Origin: a virus
Length of the DNA: 35,864 nucleotides
IMG/VR virus record: IMGVR_UViG_3300002514_000029
Coordinates: 1-35,864 of that record
Reading direction: 5' to 3' (one strand)
The translations under genes and the position numbers were made by a program. Shown piece by piece: positions 24,460 through 34,824 of the stretch (within the stretch, counting starts at the first letter, position 1; the number at the start of each line of letters is the position of its first letter). The notes under the pieces were generated by a model. The model had not been told where the DNA came from. It searched no databases and saw nothing but the letters and a program-made list of their open reading frames with translations.

Positions 24460-24466
24460 ATAAATA
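24460..24466 (-). promoter_or_regulatory. TATTTAT box upstream of the 80-aa gene
   Basis: TATTTAT lies 23 bases before the ATG in the 55-bp gap after the hub-like gene. The opposite strand reads TATAAATA here, a T4 late-box match, but it points away from the genes. Weak evidence taken alone. Confidence 0.22.
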
Positions 24467-24491
24467 TCTGATAAAGTAATAATAGTCACCA

Positions 24492-27400
24492 TTAAGAATA
24501 ATATTTTGGGAACAGAAGTACTGGGTCTAAATAATGTTCTACTATTCTACCTTTACTATTTACAACGCCTCTTATAACTTCAACATGTAAGTGAGGCCCT
24601 TTAGACATTCCACTATTCCCTAACTTACCTATTTTAGTTTGTTGTAAAAGAACTGCGGTTGTGTCAAAATTAGCTATGGCATCACCCATAGGTACAATCC
24701 CATCTTTCCTTAAGAAACCATATATTACTTTGTAGTAAGCTGTCTCACCTTCACTAGGGAATTCTAATATATCTTTTTTGGTTATAACATAATTACCGTA
24801 TTTTCCACAGCCATTATCTTTTTCTTGTGGGTCGCAATCACCTTTTCTATCAATAACTATACCAGCCATAATTGGGTGTACTGCTATTCCTTCTGGACTA
24901 CTTACTTCGTCTGTCTGAGCTGGTATTGGTGTTATATCAATTCCTAAATGTTTAGTTTTTTCATTTGTGATTTGTTGTGGGTTTACCAAACTTTCGTGGA
25001 TTGGCGGTTTAAATTCTATTGTATCTGCCGACCAAGGTGTGTTACCTAAATCTAAATAACCATTATCTTCTGGTGTTAATTTTAATTGTTTTGGTGTTGC
25101 GTTATTATCATCGTAGAACACATTTTCAATCTTTTCTTGTAATTTAGTTTCTGCTGCAGCATACAGTTTTTCATTAACCCTTTGTACTAAATCTGTTATA
25201 TTTGGTAATTTAGGTATTGGTACTCTTACCCCTTCAAAACTTGTTTCTATGCTATTAGGTGTTATATTATGTTCTACATTTATGATTAGGTAAGGCCCAT
25301 TAAACATTGGTAGGTATCTTAATTGAAAATATTGTGTTGGTTGTATGGTCACGTTACCCACACAACTAACTTTCGCTGTGTAAGACCTACTTGCGTACAC
25401 ATTATAGAGTGATGATGATGCCATACTTGTAGAGCCAGCACCACCAGAATCGGCCATTTGTTGTAATATTTTATAACTCTCAGAAGTATTTTGGAATTGT
25501 TCTTGGTCAAGAGTTATGGATTCGAACATATTTTGGTTTGGTATACCAAAGTCCACTGTAAAGCCCATAACTTTATTAGATAGTTTTTTATCTCCACAGT
25601 CTGGTCCAGCTAGTGGGTTGTTACTTACTAAGTTTAACGCAAATCCATCATTTGCATAACCATTATTAGGAGCTTTATTGTTTAACTGAGATGATGGTTT
25701 ACCTACATACTGACATAAGAATACCGGTGAAGAATCTAGGTAATCTACTGTTTTGAATGTGCCAAACATAGCGTTACCTTGTTTCTGTGAATTATCGTTA
25801 CCAACACTATAAAAGTTTATGTAAGATGGTAAGGGTATATAGTTAAAATAATTATTTGCTAAAATTGTACTTATATAACTAGAAATACTCTGTGTTAATG
25901 TTTTATCGTTACCAGCATCAAACGGTGTATCAAGTTTTATTATGTCCCATATATTAATAATTGCTTGGTCCCCAATATCTTTATTTGCTCTATCAAAAAA
26001 TAAGAATCTTTGGAATAGTGTTTGGCTTTGTAATTCCAGACCTGAAATCCATCTGTCATTAAGTGTTTTAAACTGATTATATAGGTCTAATTTTAAATCG
26101 TCCCCTTCTATGCTGGTTCTGCTATCAGCCATATCTTCATTTGTAGTTTCTTTGTCGTCACTAATATTATCATTATTTGTTTTTACTAGTTGGTCTATAT
26201 ATAGGACTTCTTTTGACCTTAGGTTATCCAAATTAGTCATAAATGTTTGTAAGTAAGTGCTAGCTGGTATCATACCGTTAAGTGAACAGTGGGTCGCGTA
26301 CAACCTTATAAATGGAGCAAATCCTTGTATGTTTTCGGAATTAAATGCAATTCCATTATTTTTAATTGTGTTAAAAAAGTTTAATATTGGGTTTGCTAAT
26401 GTATTTGATGTTAACATCATAAATTGAGTGTCGAACTGCGAGTAGTATTCTCCTACAAATAGTGCTACATCATTATATTCTTGAGACCCAACTACCGGTG
26501 GTATAGTTGTGGCGTCTAACGCCCCAAAATTGTATTCGTCATTTCCCGATTCAATATCTTTTAATTTCTGTATTAATGTTGAGTTATTTACTACCTCACC
26601 TAAATTTGTTGTGGTCTTGTGGATATAACTCATTTTCATATTTAAGAATTTACCCATCACTTTTCCAAATTTCTTAAGTTGTGCTTTGGCAAGTAACCCT
26701 TCTAATCTAGTTACTGATTCTGGGTTTTCTACCCATTTTTTCTCAATAACAGTAATATCTTGAATAATTTGTTTCATGCTACCTCCTAAGTTTGCGTCCC
26801 CGTCTACACTTGAGAACTTTAAGAATAGAGATTCGAAGAAATCTAATTGTTCTTTATTAAACACTCCCCTCAATTCGTCTATTGTGGAATAATCTGTAGA
26901 TGGGCTTAACTCCCAAGAAATTTGTTTATTTTGTGTACTATCTATCCGTTTAAAGTAATTGTTTGGTAGTGGTCTGTAACTTGCGTTATGAGCAAAATAA
27001 CCGTAGTTTGACATGCCCCACAACATCCTACACCCACCGTTATTTAAAGCGGTTACTTGTGGTGAAGAATAACTATCAATATCAGTATCTATTAAAGCAC
27101 CTGAAGATGGGTATAAAATATAATATTCACGACCTCCACCTGCTGCACCTAATAGTGGGTTGGTTATGTTGCCAGAGTCTAGAGAAACGTCAAAAAACTT
27201 AAAGTTACTATTACTTGTTGTTATATTTGTATTTTGACTTATTGTAAGTGGTGCTCCCACTCCAATTATATCATTTAAATTTGTTACAATATTTGACATT
27301 ATTTGTCCGGAAGCAATGTAGTGTACAGAAGTTATTATCTCTTGGTACACCCCAAAATTAGTGGTAGAACCATTATAGTTTAGAGATGGCCCACCCGTAC

Positions 27401-30400
27401 TATCTGTATAAGTAAATGACGCGTTTATGTTACCACCAAGTGGGTCGTAGGCCCACCCCACACCTACAGGACCACCTAAGTCGTTAAAATCAAAACCAAT
27501 TAGGTCGGTACCGTTCTCTATATTATCTTTGTATCTATGCCATATAGAACCTATTCTAAGTAGTACTGAAACTGGGACATCGTGAATAGCAGGAACCTGG
27601 TTAAACATCTGAGAAACATATGAACCAAATTCGGTTTCATTTTCAGTCTCACCTTTTAACAACACTTTTTCTCTAAATGTCGGTAATGGTAATGAGTTTA
27701 AGAAAAGATACGCTGCGGATGTATATGGGTTAGGTACATCAACCATGTCACCTGCTGCCCCTACATTAATTGCATTAATAAAATAAGGTGTGTTTAACAT
27801 GGATGTATATAAGCTATAGTTTGATGTTGATGTTATGTTTCCATTGCTTGGGTTTGTCACTGTGGTATCATCTCTCCTTATAGCTCCTTCTGTAATCCCT
27901 AAAGGACTAGAAAAAGTATTTAGTTCTGTATAAAACTCTTCTGTTTGTGTACTTAGTTTTTTTGGTACGTTATTAAACCTTGCCAAAGTATCTATTTCAA
28001 AACTAAAACAATATTTTTTGTCGGTTAAGTACATAACATTCCATTTATCCCTTACATTAAATGTGGAACCCAAATTATAATCCAACCCCTCACCTATATC
28101 GTAGAACTCCCCTATTTGGGTGTTGAGTCCATTGGCATAATTGACTTTGGCCCATGGACCAAATATTGTTGGGGCTAAATCATATACTCCAGTAGCGTCT
28201 TTTAATTTTTTTAACCCTTTTATATTTTCTGTAAACTCTTCCGGATTTACAGTATACCCTAGTTCTGTATAACTATAGTTATAGGTTTTGGTGTTGGCTT
28301 GCGGTGTTATGGTGTCACTGTCTACGTATAGATTATACTTTTCTGGTTCATTTGTCTCTAAAAAATTATTTACGTCTGAAAAATTTTTAACGTTTTTAAA
28401 AAATGTATTTAATGAAAATGAGTCACTAACTCTTTTGTAAAGATTTGTTCCGTCATATGTTCCTAATTCTAGTATGGTGTTGTCTATTTCTTGCCCTACT
28501 GTGGTTCCCATCATAAATCTTGTACTTAAACCACCATACCTTATTGTTTCTTGACTTCTTAATTTTATTTCCCACAATAAATTTACAAAATAACCATCAT
28601 TATATGGTTCGTTTATGGTATTCCAGTCGTATAGGTTTATTGGGGTGAAATCTTTAACGAATGCATTATTTGGTGTTTGTAGGTTGAAGTCAGAAGATTT
28701 ATAAACACTTGTTTTAGTGTATTCTTCAACAAAATCTACTTCTGGCCACACTTTTTTGTTATCTGCTCCAGTACTTTCTATAACATCTTTAGCTCCGGGA
28801 TATTTTAAAACTGAAGATGTTGTACATTCATCCTCTTCCTCAACTACATAGTATTGTGGCCACGGAAATACGGTATCACTACTTTTACTATCCTTAGATA
28901 TTTTTAATCTTTGTGGGTTACTTTTCTCTCCCATAGCATTAGTATGAACTATATCCATTAACCTTAGGAACGTATCCGCTCCAGCAAGTATAATAGCAAA
29001 TATGTTTCTTATAGTTGGTTTGAATCCGAGTTCATCCTGTAACCTTTCATTTAATATATTGCTTACTTCTTTGGACATTAATGCAGCTTTTTTTTCGAAT
29101 TCTGTTTCGTGAGTTGAGTATAGTTTGCCGTATGTCTTTTCTGGTCCATCTATAATAAACCAAGGTTCTAAGTCTGTAGATAACATTGATGCGTCGGGTA
29201 TTCCTAGATTTTCTACTTTTTGGTCCTCTAGTAGACTTGGTGTTGGTCCACCTCCTTCCAATGCATACCTCTTATTTAGTCTGGTTGATACTAAATATTT
29301 TCCACCACTACCGAATGTTTTATTTGTTTCCGCTTCTTCTATAAATGTATTTATAATTCCTTGTAGAGACTCATTTGCTTTCTTAACTACACCTTGTTTA
29401 TATTCTACAGGGTCTTCTGTTGCTGGAATTGTATCAATACCCTTTAATGGGTATGCGGTAACATTAATTGTTTTACCGGTTTGGGAGTCTACTGATGGGA
29501 TTATTGCTTGTACAGTCACTGATTTTTTATTATCCAAATATCTATCTTTCCAACCATCTTTCTCTTTAAAAGATTTATTTAAATCTTTAAGTAATGCCTC
29601 GTAATCTAACCTATCGGTTGTCATCTGTAAACTACTTTCACCAAATAATTTACCTAAATTGTTATCTAATAATTTTAACTTTTCAATAAGGTCCACTAAA
29701 GTAATTTCAGATGTTATAGGAAAACTTTCACCAATCAAACCTTGTTGTCTATATTTTTTATACACTTCTTTCAATACTTGTTTACCTCTTGTTTCACTAA
29801 CACAACCACTTGCGTCACATTTAGTTGGGTACATGTATGGTGCGGTTAAAACTTGATGCATATTTATATCTCTTAACAGAGCCACATGATTACCAATAAA
29901 ATTACAAGTGACTAGGTAATCACCACTTGCTGGGTCAAACCTAGACGAAAACTTCTGCATTGTTAGTTGGTATTTTACAGCTTTTCCGTAATACCCTTTA
30001 AGGGTTAGGAAGAATGTTGGGTATGGTAAATGAAAAAAAGCTGTGTAGGGTGTATTTCCTCTAGCTTGTTCAAATAAAGTTTTTCCTCTTACATCGGTAA
30101 AATTAATACTTACTTGGGGTATGTATGAGGCGTTTAATTTAACATTTATGGATGTTATTCCAAATCCTTGGAAGTCTAAAGTGTTTTGTGTTGTAACACC
30201 TATTGTGGTGCCTCTACTGTCTACCGTTTTAACTTTTTTATTTACGTCTGGATTAGTGAAGGTTTCGGTCCAATCTGAATTTAAGAAATCTGAGTTTTTT
30301 GGTTTTAAAAAGTTTAGTTCACCATTAAATATGTCTACCAATATTCTATCTCCTTGGTTTTGTGAACCAGAAATAACTTTGCTCCTAGGATAAATTGTGG

Positions 30401-30551
30401 CGGTAAGATTGGCGTACATCACCATATCTTCATGGTCTACTAACCTATCTTTTATAGTACCATCAACAACAATCTTATTTGGGTCTACGACAACAAGATT
30501 ATTACCAACAGCGTTTGTATATATGTTACCAGTATTTAATTTATCTGCCAT
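24492..30551 (-). CDS. Giant baseplate-hub-like protein with C-terminal M23 peptidase domain
   Basis: This is a 2019-aa protein. Residues about 110-240 hold a tail-type domain (PYPTFFLTLKGYYGKAVKYQ, then SRFDPASGDYLVTCNF) that recurs in large phage baseplate proteins. A second one, near 1727-1762 (TIQPTQYFQLRYLPMFNGPY, then INVEHNI), is similar to the hub beta-barrel of gpD/gp27-type proteins. The last part is an M23/LytM peptidase: HLGID (about 1867) is the H-x3-D zinc motif and GPHLHVEV (about 1990) is the H-x-H motif, together giving an intact active site. Known M23 domains cleave peptidoglycan crosslinks, so the hub would drill the cell wall as T4 gp5 lysozyme does. It overlaps the gp53-like gene by 11 bases. 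The hub call is an inference from domains and neighbours; the peptidase call is firm. Confidence 0.85.
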   Translation of the reverse strand: MADKLNTGNIYTNAVGNNLVVVDPNKIVVDGTIKDRLVDHEDMVMYANLTATIYPRSKVISGSQNQGDRILVDIFNGELNFLKPKNSDFLNSDWTETFTNPDVNKKVKTVDSRGTTIGVTTQNTLDFQGFGITSINVKLNASYIPQVSINFTDVRGKTLFEQARGNTPYTAFFHLPYPTFFLTLKGYYGKAVKYQLTMQKFSSRFDPASGDYLVTCNFIGNHVALLRDINMHQVLTAPYMYPTKCDASGCVSETRGKQVLKEVYKKYRQQGLIGESFPITSEITLVDLIEKLKLLDNNLGKLFGESSLQMTTDRLDYEALLKDLNKSFKEKDGWKDRYLDNKKSVTVQAIIPSVDSQTGKTINVTAYPLKGIDTIPATEDPVEYKQGVVKKANESLQGIINTFIEEAETNKTFGSGGKYLVSTRLNKRYALEGGGPTPSLLEDQKVENLGIPDASMLSTDLEPWFIIDGPEKTYGKLYSTHETEFEKKAALMSKEVSNILNERLQDELGFKPTIRNIFAIILAGADTFLRLMDIVHTNAMGEKSNPQRLKISKDSKSSDTVFPWPQYYVVEEEDECTTSSVLKYPGAKDVIESTGADNKKVWPEVDFVEEYTKTSVYKSSDFNLQTPNNAFVKDFTPINLYDWNTINEPYNDGYFVNLLWEIKLRSQETIRYGGLSTRFMMGTTVGQEIDNTILELGTYDGTNLYKRVSDSFSLNTFFKNVKNFSDVNNFLETNEPEKYNLYVDSDTITPQANTKTYNYSYTELGYTVNPEEFTENIKGLKKLKDATGVYDLAPTIFGPWAKVNYANGLNTQIGEFYDIGEGLDYNLGSTFNVRDKWNVMYLTDKKYCFSFEIDTLARFNNVPKKLSTQTEEFYTELNTFSSPLGITEGAIRRDDTTVTNPSNGNITSTSNYSLYTSMLNTPYFINAINVGAAGDMVDVPNPYTSAAYLFLNSLPLPTFREKVLLKGETENETEFGSYVSQMFNQVPAIHDVPVSVLLRIGSIWHRYKDNIENGTDLIGFDFNDLGGPVGVGWAYDPLGGNINASFTYTDSTGGPSLNYNGSTTNFGVYQEIITSVHYIASGQIMSNIVTNLNDIIGVGAPLTISQNTNITTSNSNFKFFDVSLDSGNITNPLLGAAGGGREYYILYPSSGALIDTDIDSYSSPQVTALNNGGCRMLWGMSNYGYFAHNASYRPLPNNYFKRIDSTQNKQISWELSPSTDYSTIDELRGVFNKEQLDFFESLFLKFSSVDGDANLGGSMKQIIQDITVIEKKWVENPESVTRLEGLLAKAQLKKFGKVMGKFLNMKMSYIHKTTTNLGEVVNNSTLIQKLKDIESGNDEYNFGALDATTIPPVVGSQEYNDVALFVGEYYSQFDTQFMMLTSNTLANPILNFFNTIKNNGIAFNSENIQGFAPFIRLYATHCSLNGMIPASTYLQTFMTNLDNLRSKEVLYIDQLVKTNNDNISDDKETTNEDMADSRTSIEGDDLKLDLYNQFKTLNDRWISGLELQSQTLFQRFLFFDRANKDIGDQAIINIWDIIKLDTPFDAGNDKTLTQSISSYISTILANNYFNYIPLPSYINFYSVGNDNSQKQGNAMFGTFKTVDYLDSSPVFLCQYVGKPSSQLNNKAPNNGYANDGFALNLVSNNPLAGPDCGDKKLSNKVMGFTVDFGIPNQNMFESITLDQEQFQNTSESYKILQQMADSGGAGSTSMASSSLYNVYASRSYTAKVSCVGNVTIQPTQYFQLRYLPMFNGPYLIINVEHNITPNSIETSFEGVRVPIPKLPNITDLVQRVNEKLYAAAETKLQEKIENVFYDDNNATPKQLKLTPEDNGYLDLGNTPWSADTIEFKPPIHESLVNPQQITNEKTKHLGIDITPIPAQTDEVSSPEGIAVHPIMAGIVIDRKGDCDPQEKDNGCGKYGNYVITKKDILEFPSEGETAYYKVIYGFLRKDGIVPMGDAIANFDTTAVLLQQTKIGKLGNSGMSKGPHLHVEVIRGVVNSKGRIVEHYLDPVLLFPKYYS

Positions 30552-30858
30552 AATAGAGGAAGTGTGTATCTACTTTTGATTTATATTCCTCAAGTGATGT
30601 CATTAATGGACTTGGTATTCTTATGAGTGTTCCATCTGGAATATTCCATTCTTGACCACCGTATTGTGGGTTGGCCTGCATAATTAACCATCCATAATAT
30701 GGAGTGTCGTAGTATTGTTGGGACAGTTTGTCCATCCTTGTCTTACCCACTTTATACACAGTTTCTCTGTCACTAGATTTTATATCCAAAATAATGCTAG
30801 GAACCATTATATAATCTCCATTTACAACAAATTCGCTATATCTATCATAATAACTCAT
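30541..30858 (-). CDS. Baseplate wedge protein, gp53 / LysM-like
   Basis: This 105-aa protein has a LysM-type core at residues about 35-85: the VYKVGKTRMDKLSQQYY segment, then YYGWLIMQANPQYGG and IPDGTLIRIPSPL. In T4, gp53 is a wedge protein with a LysM-like fold, and small proteins of this look sit beside the hub gene in contractile tails. The start is ATG 30858, two bases after the previous stop; its own stop overlaps the hub gene start. Domain call firm; the gp53 role is inferred from context. Confidence 0.82.
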   Translation of the reverse strand: MSYYDRYSEFVVNGDYIMVPSIILDIKSSDRETVYKVGKTRMDKLSQQYYDTPYYGWLIMQANPQYGGQEWNIPDGTLIRIPSPLMTSLEEYKSKVDTHFLYYGR

Positions 30859-30860
30859 AA

Positions 30861-31949
30861 TTAACTAATATATAATTGTCTTATCATCTTATGGTTAAAT
30901 GTTGTGGTTTGTGAACCAACATTCCTACTTTTTAACTCGTTTCTAACTAAATTTTGTGCGGTAGCTCCTGTATTTACCCCGTAACCCACATCATATGTGG
31001 AATTAAAAGTTTTCAAACCGTTTTCCAAAGTTTCATACCCAACATCAAGTGTGTTGTCAAACCTACTTTTTGTAAGACTTAAGTCATATGTCAACCAAGT
31101 AGTTATTATAGTTTGTAACAAACCTTTAAATCTCCTTTCTGTTTGGTGTCTTATTCCACTCACACAATTTTCATCTATTTTAAGTAATTTATCATACAAT
31201 TCCCCATTTCTATATTTTAAAATATCTACAAGTTGGGTTTTATAACCACCTATAAAATTAAAAGCCATTGTCTTGTTTGTACATAACCTATTAATGAAAA
31301 ATAGATATTCTTCTCCTCCAGGATAATTTTTACTAAACGTTGGTGTCACATCTTTACTAATATAGTTATCTAATACTAGTGCTGTATCATTATAGTCTGT
31401 AGTTAAACTAGTTAATTCTGTTGCTCCAGTTAGTTGGTAGGCTTTAACTTGTCCACCAACGGTGGTTAAAAATTCGCCGTCGTAGTTATTTATCGTAACT
31501 AAATTTAATTTATCTACAGTGTTAACCAAATTAACTTGTTGTTGTCTAAAACTATTTGTTGTAGACATAACTATATTTGTTATATTAGTTAATTCTTCTT
31601 CTAAAATATTTAATAATGTCAACTTAACATATAGTCTCTCTTTGCTGTTAGTGTTTAGTGTATTGAATTGTGTCTGTATAGTTGTTGTCTCTGAATTAAT
31701 GCTGTCTTTTAAAGTGGTGTACTTGACCACGATATCATCTATTATGAATTGGGGTATCCCAACTAATTGACCATTTACATTACCTATGATTCCGTTTGTA
31801 AAAATTCTGTCAAACATGAATTCTTCCGTAAGTCCCATACTTTGTGTGAGAAACATCTTACTTAAACTATTTTTAACATCCAAAGCGTAAGCATTTGTGA
31901 GGTCCACAAAAGAATTTAATAAGTTTTTATATTTTATTTCGTTCGCCAT
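30861..31949 (-). CDS. Unknown tail/baseplate protein, 362 aa
   Basis: The protein is mainly helical-looking, with Thr/Asn/Leu-rich heptad-like stretches around residues 85-150 (DSINSETTTIQTQFNTLN), suggesting a coiled coil. It has no signal peptide or membrane segment and three cysteines at most. It is two bases from the 953-aa gene and two bases from the gp53-like gene, so it is firmly in the tail-end operon. I do not recognise the family. A structural role at the tail tube/baseplate junction is the natural guess from its neighbours. Confidence 0.75.
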   Translation of the reverse strand: MANEIKYKNLLNSFVDLTNAYALDVKNSLSKMFLTQSMGLTEEFMFDRIFTNGIIGNVNGQLVGIPQFIIDDIVVKYTTLKDSINSETTTIQTQFNTLNTNSKERLYVKLTLLNILEEELTNITNIVMSTTNSFRQQQVNLVNTVDKLNLVTINNYDGEFLTTVGGQVKAYQLTGATELTSLTTDYNDTALVLDNYISKDVTPTFSKNYPGGEEYLFFINRLCTNKTMAFNFIGGYKTQLVDILKYRNGELYDKLLKIDENCVSGIRHQTERRFKGLLQTIITTWLTYDLSLTKSRFDNTLDVGYETLENGLKTFNSTYDVGYGVNTGATAQNLVRNELKSRNVGSQTTTFNHKMIRQLYIS

Positions 31950-31951
31950 AA

Positions 31952-34813
31952 TTATTTTAGTGCTCCACCTGTTAATCCGTCTACAGTGTTCTTTAAGCTA
32001 TCATACTCATCTATAAACTGACTGTTTGCTTGAGTCATTCCGTCTAGGATTGCCCCTTGGGCATTTTCAGTTTCTAAGATTAATTTAGTGTCTGTGACAC
32101 TGTTTTCGTTATACACTTCCGTATTTGCAAAGAAATTATTAGATAAAGCGTTTTGTAATTCTGAAACTGGTTTTTCAAGACCTTGACCTCCAATATATTT
32201 AAAGTTCATCGATACGTTAGCTATCATCGGTTGTACACCTATTCCTTCTGGGTTTAAATCAAAAATAAGTGGGTCGTAACTAAAACTTACAGAATCTATA
32301 GCTATTTTGGTGTGGTAGAAATCACCAATTCTCATCACACATATTGGTGGTGCTCCAAAAGCTGTGTTTTCTGCATCAATGTTCTGTGCCCCTCCTTCAG
32401 TTTCTGTTGGTATTGTTCTTCCAGGTCTAGTACATTGTAATAAAAATGATAGTCTATTATTTAATCCTTCTGGTGTCATAGCATGGAATGACGGGTGGAA
32501 GTATTTTAATTGTCTTTTTAGTGAGTTATAAACAAATTCTTCGTTTTCTTCTAAATGTTTAAAATAATTTTCTTCTCTCATTAAATTACTTAAAAGTCTT
32601 TTAGCGTTAACGTGTCCCCCAACAGCTTTCTTATAGAAATCGTTTGATGTTGATGATGGGGGCGGTGAAGTTTCAGTTCCTTTATCCAAATCTAACTCAG
32701 TAGACTCACCCGAAAAGTCACCACTAATATCTGTTGATTCCTTATCACCTTCATTAACCATCGTGTTTACTGTCTTATTATCTGGTACTTCTATGGTGTT
32801 CTGTATTATTTCTAAGTCTACTGCAGATAGTAAATCACCATATTTATCCGCTAATTCATATATATCAAATTTTTGACATCCAGCTATAAATGATTCTAGT
32901 ATTGCGTCCGCTGTAGTATCAGGAGCCTTTGTTAGTTCTTTTGACGCAATTACATCCATTATAGAAGAATGGTCAACCACTACTTTAAAACTTAATGTAC
33001 CAATTCTTTCAGTATAATTGTAAGTATAGATAGGTTCTGGTCTGCCTAGGAAAGATACTGAATTCCATTGAGCTGAGTTTGTGTCGCCGACATTTATATC
33101 ATAAGGTGGGAACCACATTATCCTCCCTCCGTTTGGTCCTTTCTCGGATGCTGGTAAAAAATCTAATTCTGGGGCACCTCTCCAAGCTAAATTTTCAAGA
33201 GAGAACATATATTTTTTAACCCCTTTCGCGTCCACATTATGCCCCATATTTGGAGCTATGTTTAAATCGTAAGTCTTTGATAGTACAGAATCTGGAGTGC
33301 CTCGTAGTAACCCATCACTTTTTTGTAAATTACTAAACGTGTAATATGGATTATCTTTAGTCCAAGTTCTACAAAACTCTGTTGGGCCAACACCACCAAA
33401 TATACCCTTATCAATAAATCTTGCTCCACTACCTTTGGATATATTTTTATATCCATCATTAAATATTTTTGATGTTTGGTCTATAGCGTGGCCGGCATGT
33501 TTTCTTTTTGCTCCACCCATTAAAGGAGCAGAATCTATTAATTTTTGTGTTTGGTCTAGTATCCCTCCAACCCTTTTTGGTTTTATAAATGACCTACTAA
33601 ATAACATCCCTGGAGGTGCATTAAGTGACGCGATAGAAGTGCTACCGAACCAAGTAAATCCTGCCGCTAAACCACCACCATCTGTATATGCCTTACCTTC
33701 TAAACCAAAATTATATTTTTTCCATAATGCAACACCGTTAACTGTTTCCAATTCTTTAGCGACAGCACCTGGACCGTAAACTAATGATTTAGTTTTTATA
33801 CCAAATTTGTTTGTTGGTGTCGCGTTATTTGGACTCTCGATATTAGATGGTTCTGTGCTTTTGGAACCTACATAGTAATATGGTGTTACATTGGTTACTT
33901 CTGGGTCTAGTTGTACTCTACTGTAGTCTGGCCTGTATTGGTTGTATACTAGATTGTCTTGGAATAAACTTTTTTGTTGTTGAGCACCCATATGTGATAT
34001 AAAATTATCGCTTGGGTTGGGTACTGATAAGTCGTTTTGTGGTATATTATTACCGTTATTATAATATTCTCCTATCGCGTCTGCGGTAGCTGATATATTA
34101 TCTGTTACACCAGCATAATTAACACCGTTTAATTGTAGTTGATTTATGTCTGGAATAAATTGTAGATTTTGGTATTGTCCTGTTATTTCAGAGGTTCCGT
34201 CATAGTTACCGGATAACCTATTTAAATAATCTTCACCTTTAAGATATGTTAACCCTGGTGTTATACTTATATTATTACCATTTTCATTATCGTATATATT
34301 AAATGTTTGATTTTGTGAAAGATTTAATTGGAATAGGGGGAGTGCCGCTATCATTAGTGGACTGTCAGACCCTATAGTTGTATTTTCACCAGTATATAAT
34401 TCATATGTCCCATAACATGAAAGTGTAAACCCGATTGGTTGTAGTGTGTTTGGTGTTACATATTCTAAATGTGTTTCTGTAAATAACTTATTGGTGTTAA
34501 TACTGAGTATGTCCTTGTATCCACCTGCGGGACCATACCTATTATCTAGAAAACTAACCCCTTTCCAGTATTCACCGGAATCCTCAACTGTTGTTTGGTC
34601 TATTACTGATTGTTCAACCGTTTGACTTATTACTTCACCTCCGGGTCGTTGTACACCAAATGGTGGTGATATAGGGTTGCCATCAGACAAATAAGAACTT
34701 TGTAAGTTCTTGCCTAATAAAAAAGTTCTTAGGGCTTCTGTGGAACCTGGTGTTGGTTTCCAAGGTCCTAAAGTTCCTGCACTTTTAATTCCTGTATTGG
34801 TGCCTATAGCCAT
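31952..34813 (-). CDS. Large tail/baseplate protein, 953 aa, in gp48/gp54 position
   Basis: It begins MAIGTNTGIKSAGTLG at ATG 34813, eleven bases after the previous stop. Residues about 570-640 contain IMWFPPYDINVGD, then GRPEPIYTYNYTERIGTLSF and VVVDHSS. The C-terminal part (about 820-880) has IGDFYHTKIAIDSVSFSYD and NPEGIGVQPMIANVSMNFKY. Such a C-terminal beta domain is comparable in outline to the end of T4 gp48/gp54, which start the tail tube at the baseplate, and the gene sits right after the probable tape measure gene, as gp48 does. This is much longer than gp48 (about 364 aa), with an extended Asn/Gly/Tyr-rich N-terminal half. Structural tail role likely; gp48/gp54 equivalence is only a hypothesis. 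Confidence 0.7.
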   Translation of the reverse strand: MAIGTNTGIKSAGTLGPWKPTPGSTEALRTFLLGKNLQSSYLSDGNPISPPFGVQRPGGEVISQTVEQSVIDQTTVEDSGEYWKGVSFLDNRYGPAGGYKDILSINTNKLFTETHLEYVTPNTLQPIGFTLSCYGTYELYTGENTTIGSDSPLMIAALPLFQLNLSQNQTFNIYDNENGNNISITPGLTYLKGEDYLNRLSGNYDGTSEITGQYQNLQFIPDINQLQLNGVNYAGVTDNISATADAIGEYYNNGNNIPQNDLSVPNPSDNFISHMGAQQQKSLFQDNLVYNQYRPDYSRVQLDPEVTNVTPYYYVGSKSTEPSNIESPNNATPTNKFGIKTKSLVYGPGAVAKELETVNGVALWKKYNFGLEGKAYTDGGGLAAGFTWFGSTSIASLNAPPGMLFSRSFIKPKRVGGILDQTQKLIDSAPLMGGAKRKHAGHAIDQTSKIFNDGYKNISKGSGARFIDKGIFGGVGPTEFCRTWTKDNPYYTFSNLQKSDGLLRGTPDSVLSKTYDLNIAPNMGHNVDAKGVKKYMFSLENLAWRGAPELDFLPASEKGPNGGRIMWFPPYDINVGDTNSAQWNSVSFLGRPEPIYTYNYTERIGTLSFKVVVDHSSIMDVIASKELTKAPDTTADAILESFIAGCQKFDIYELADKYGDLLSAVDLEIIQNTIEVPDNKTVNTMVNEGDKESTDISGDFSGESTELDLDKGTETSPPPSSTSNDFYKKAVGGHVNAKRLLSNLMREENYFKHLEENEEFVYNSLKRQLKYFHPSFHAMTPEGLNNRLSFLLQCTRPGRTIPTETEGGAQNIDAENTAFGAPPICVMRIGDFYHTKIAIDSVSFSYDPLIFDLNPEGIGVQPMIANVSMNFKYIGGQGLEKPVSELQNALSNNFFANTEVYNENSVTDTKLILETENAQGAILDGMTQANSQFIDEYDSLKNTVDGLTGGALK

Positions 34814-34824
34814 ATTATTTTATT

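Noticed and set aside
24459-24466. T4 late-promoter box TATAAATA on the plus strand
   Set aside because: It faces away from every gene in the window, and there is no plus-strand gene downstream of it; AT-rich chance match is likelier.
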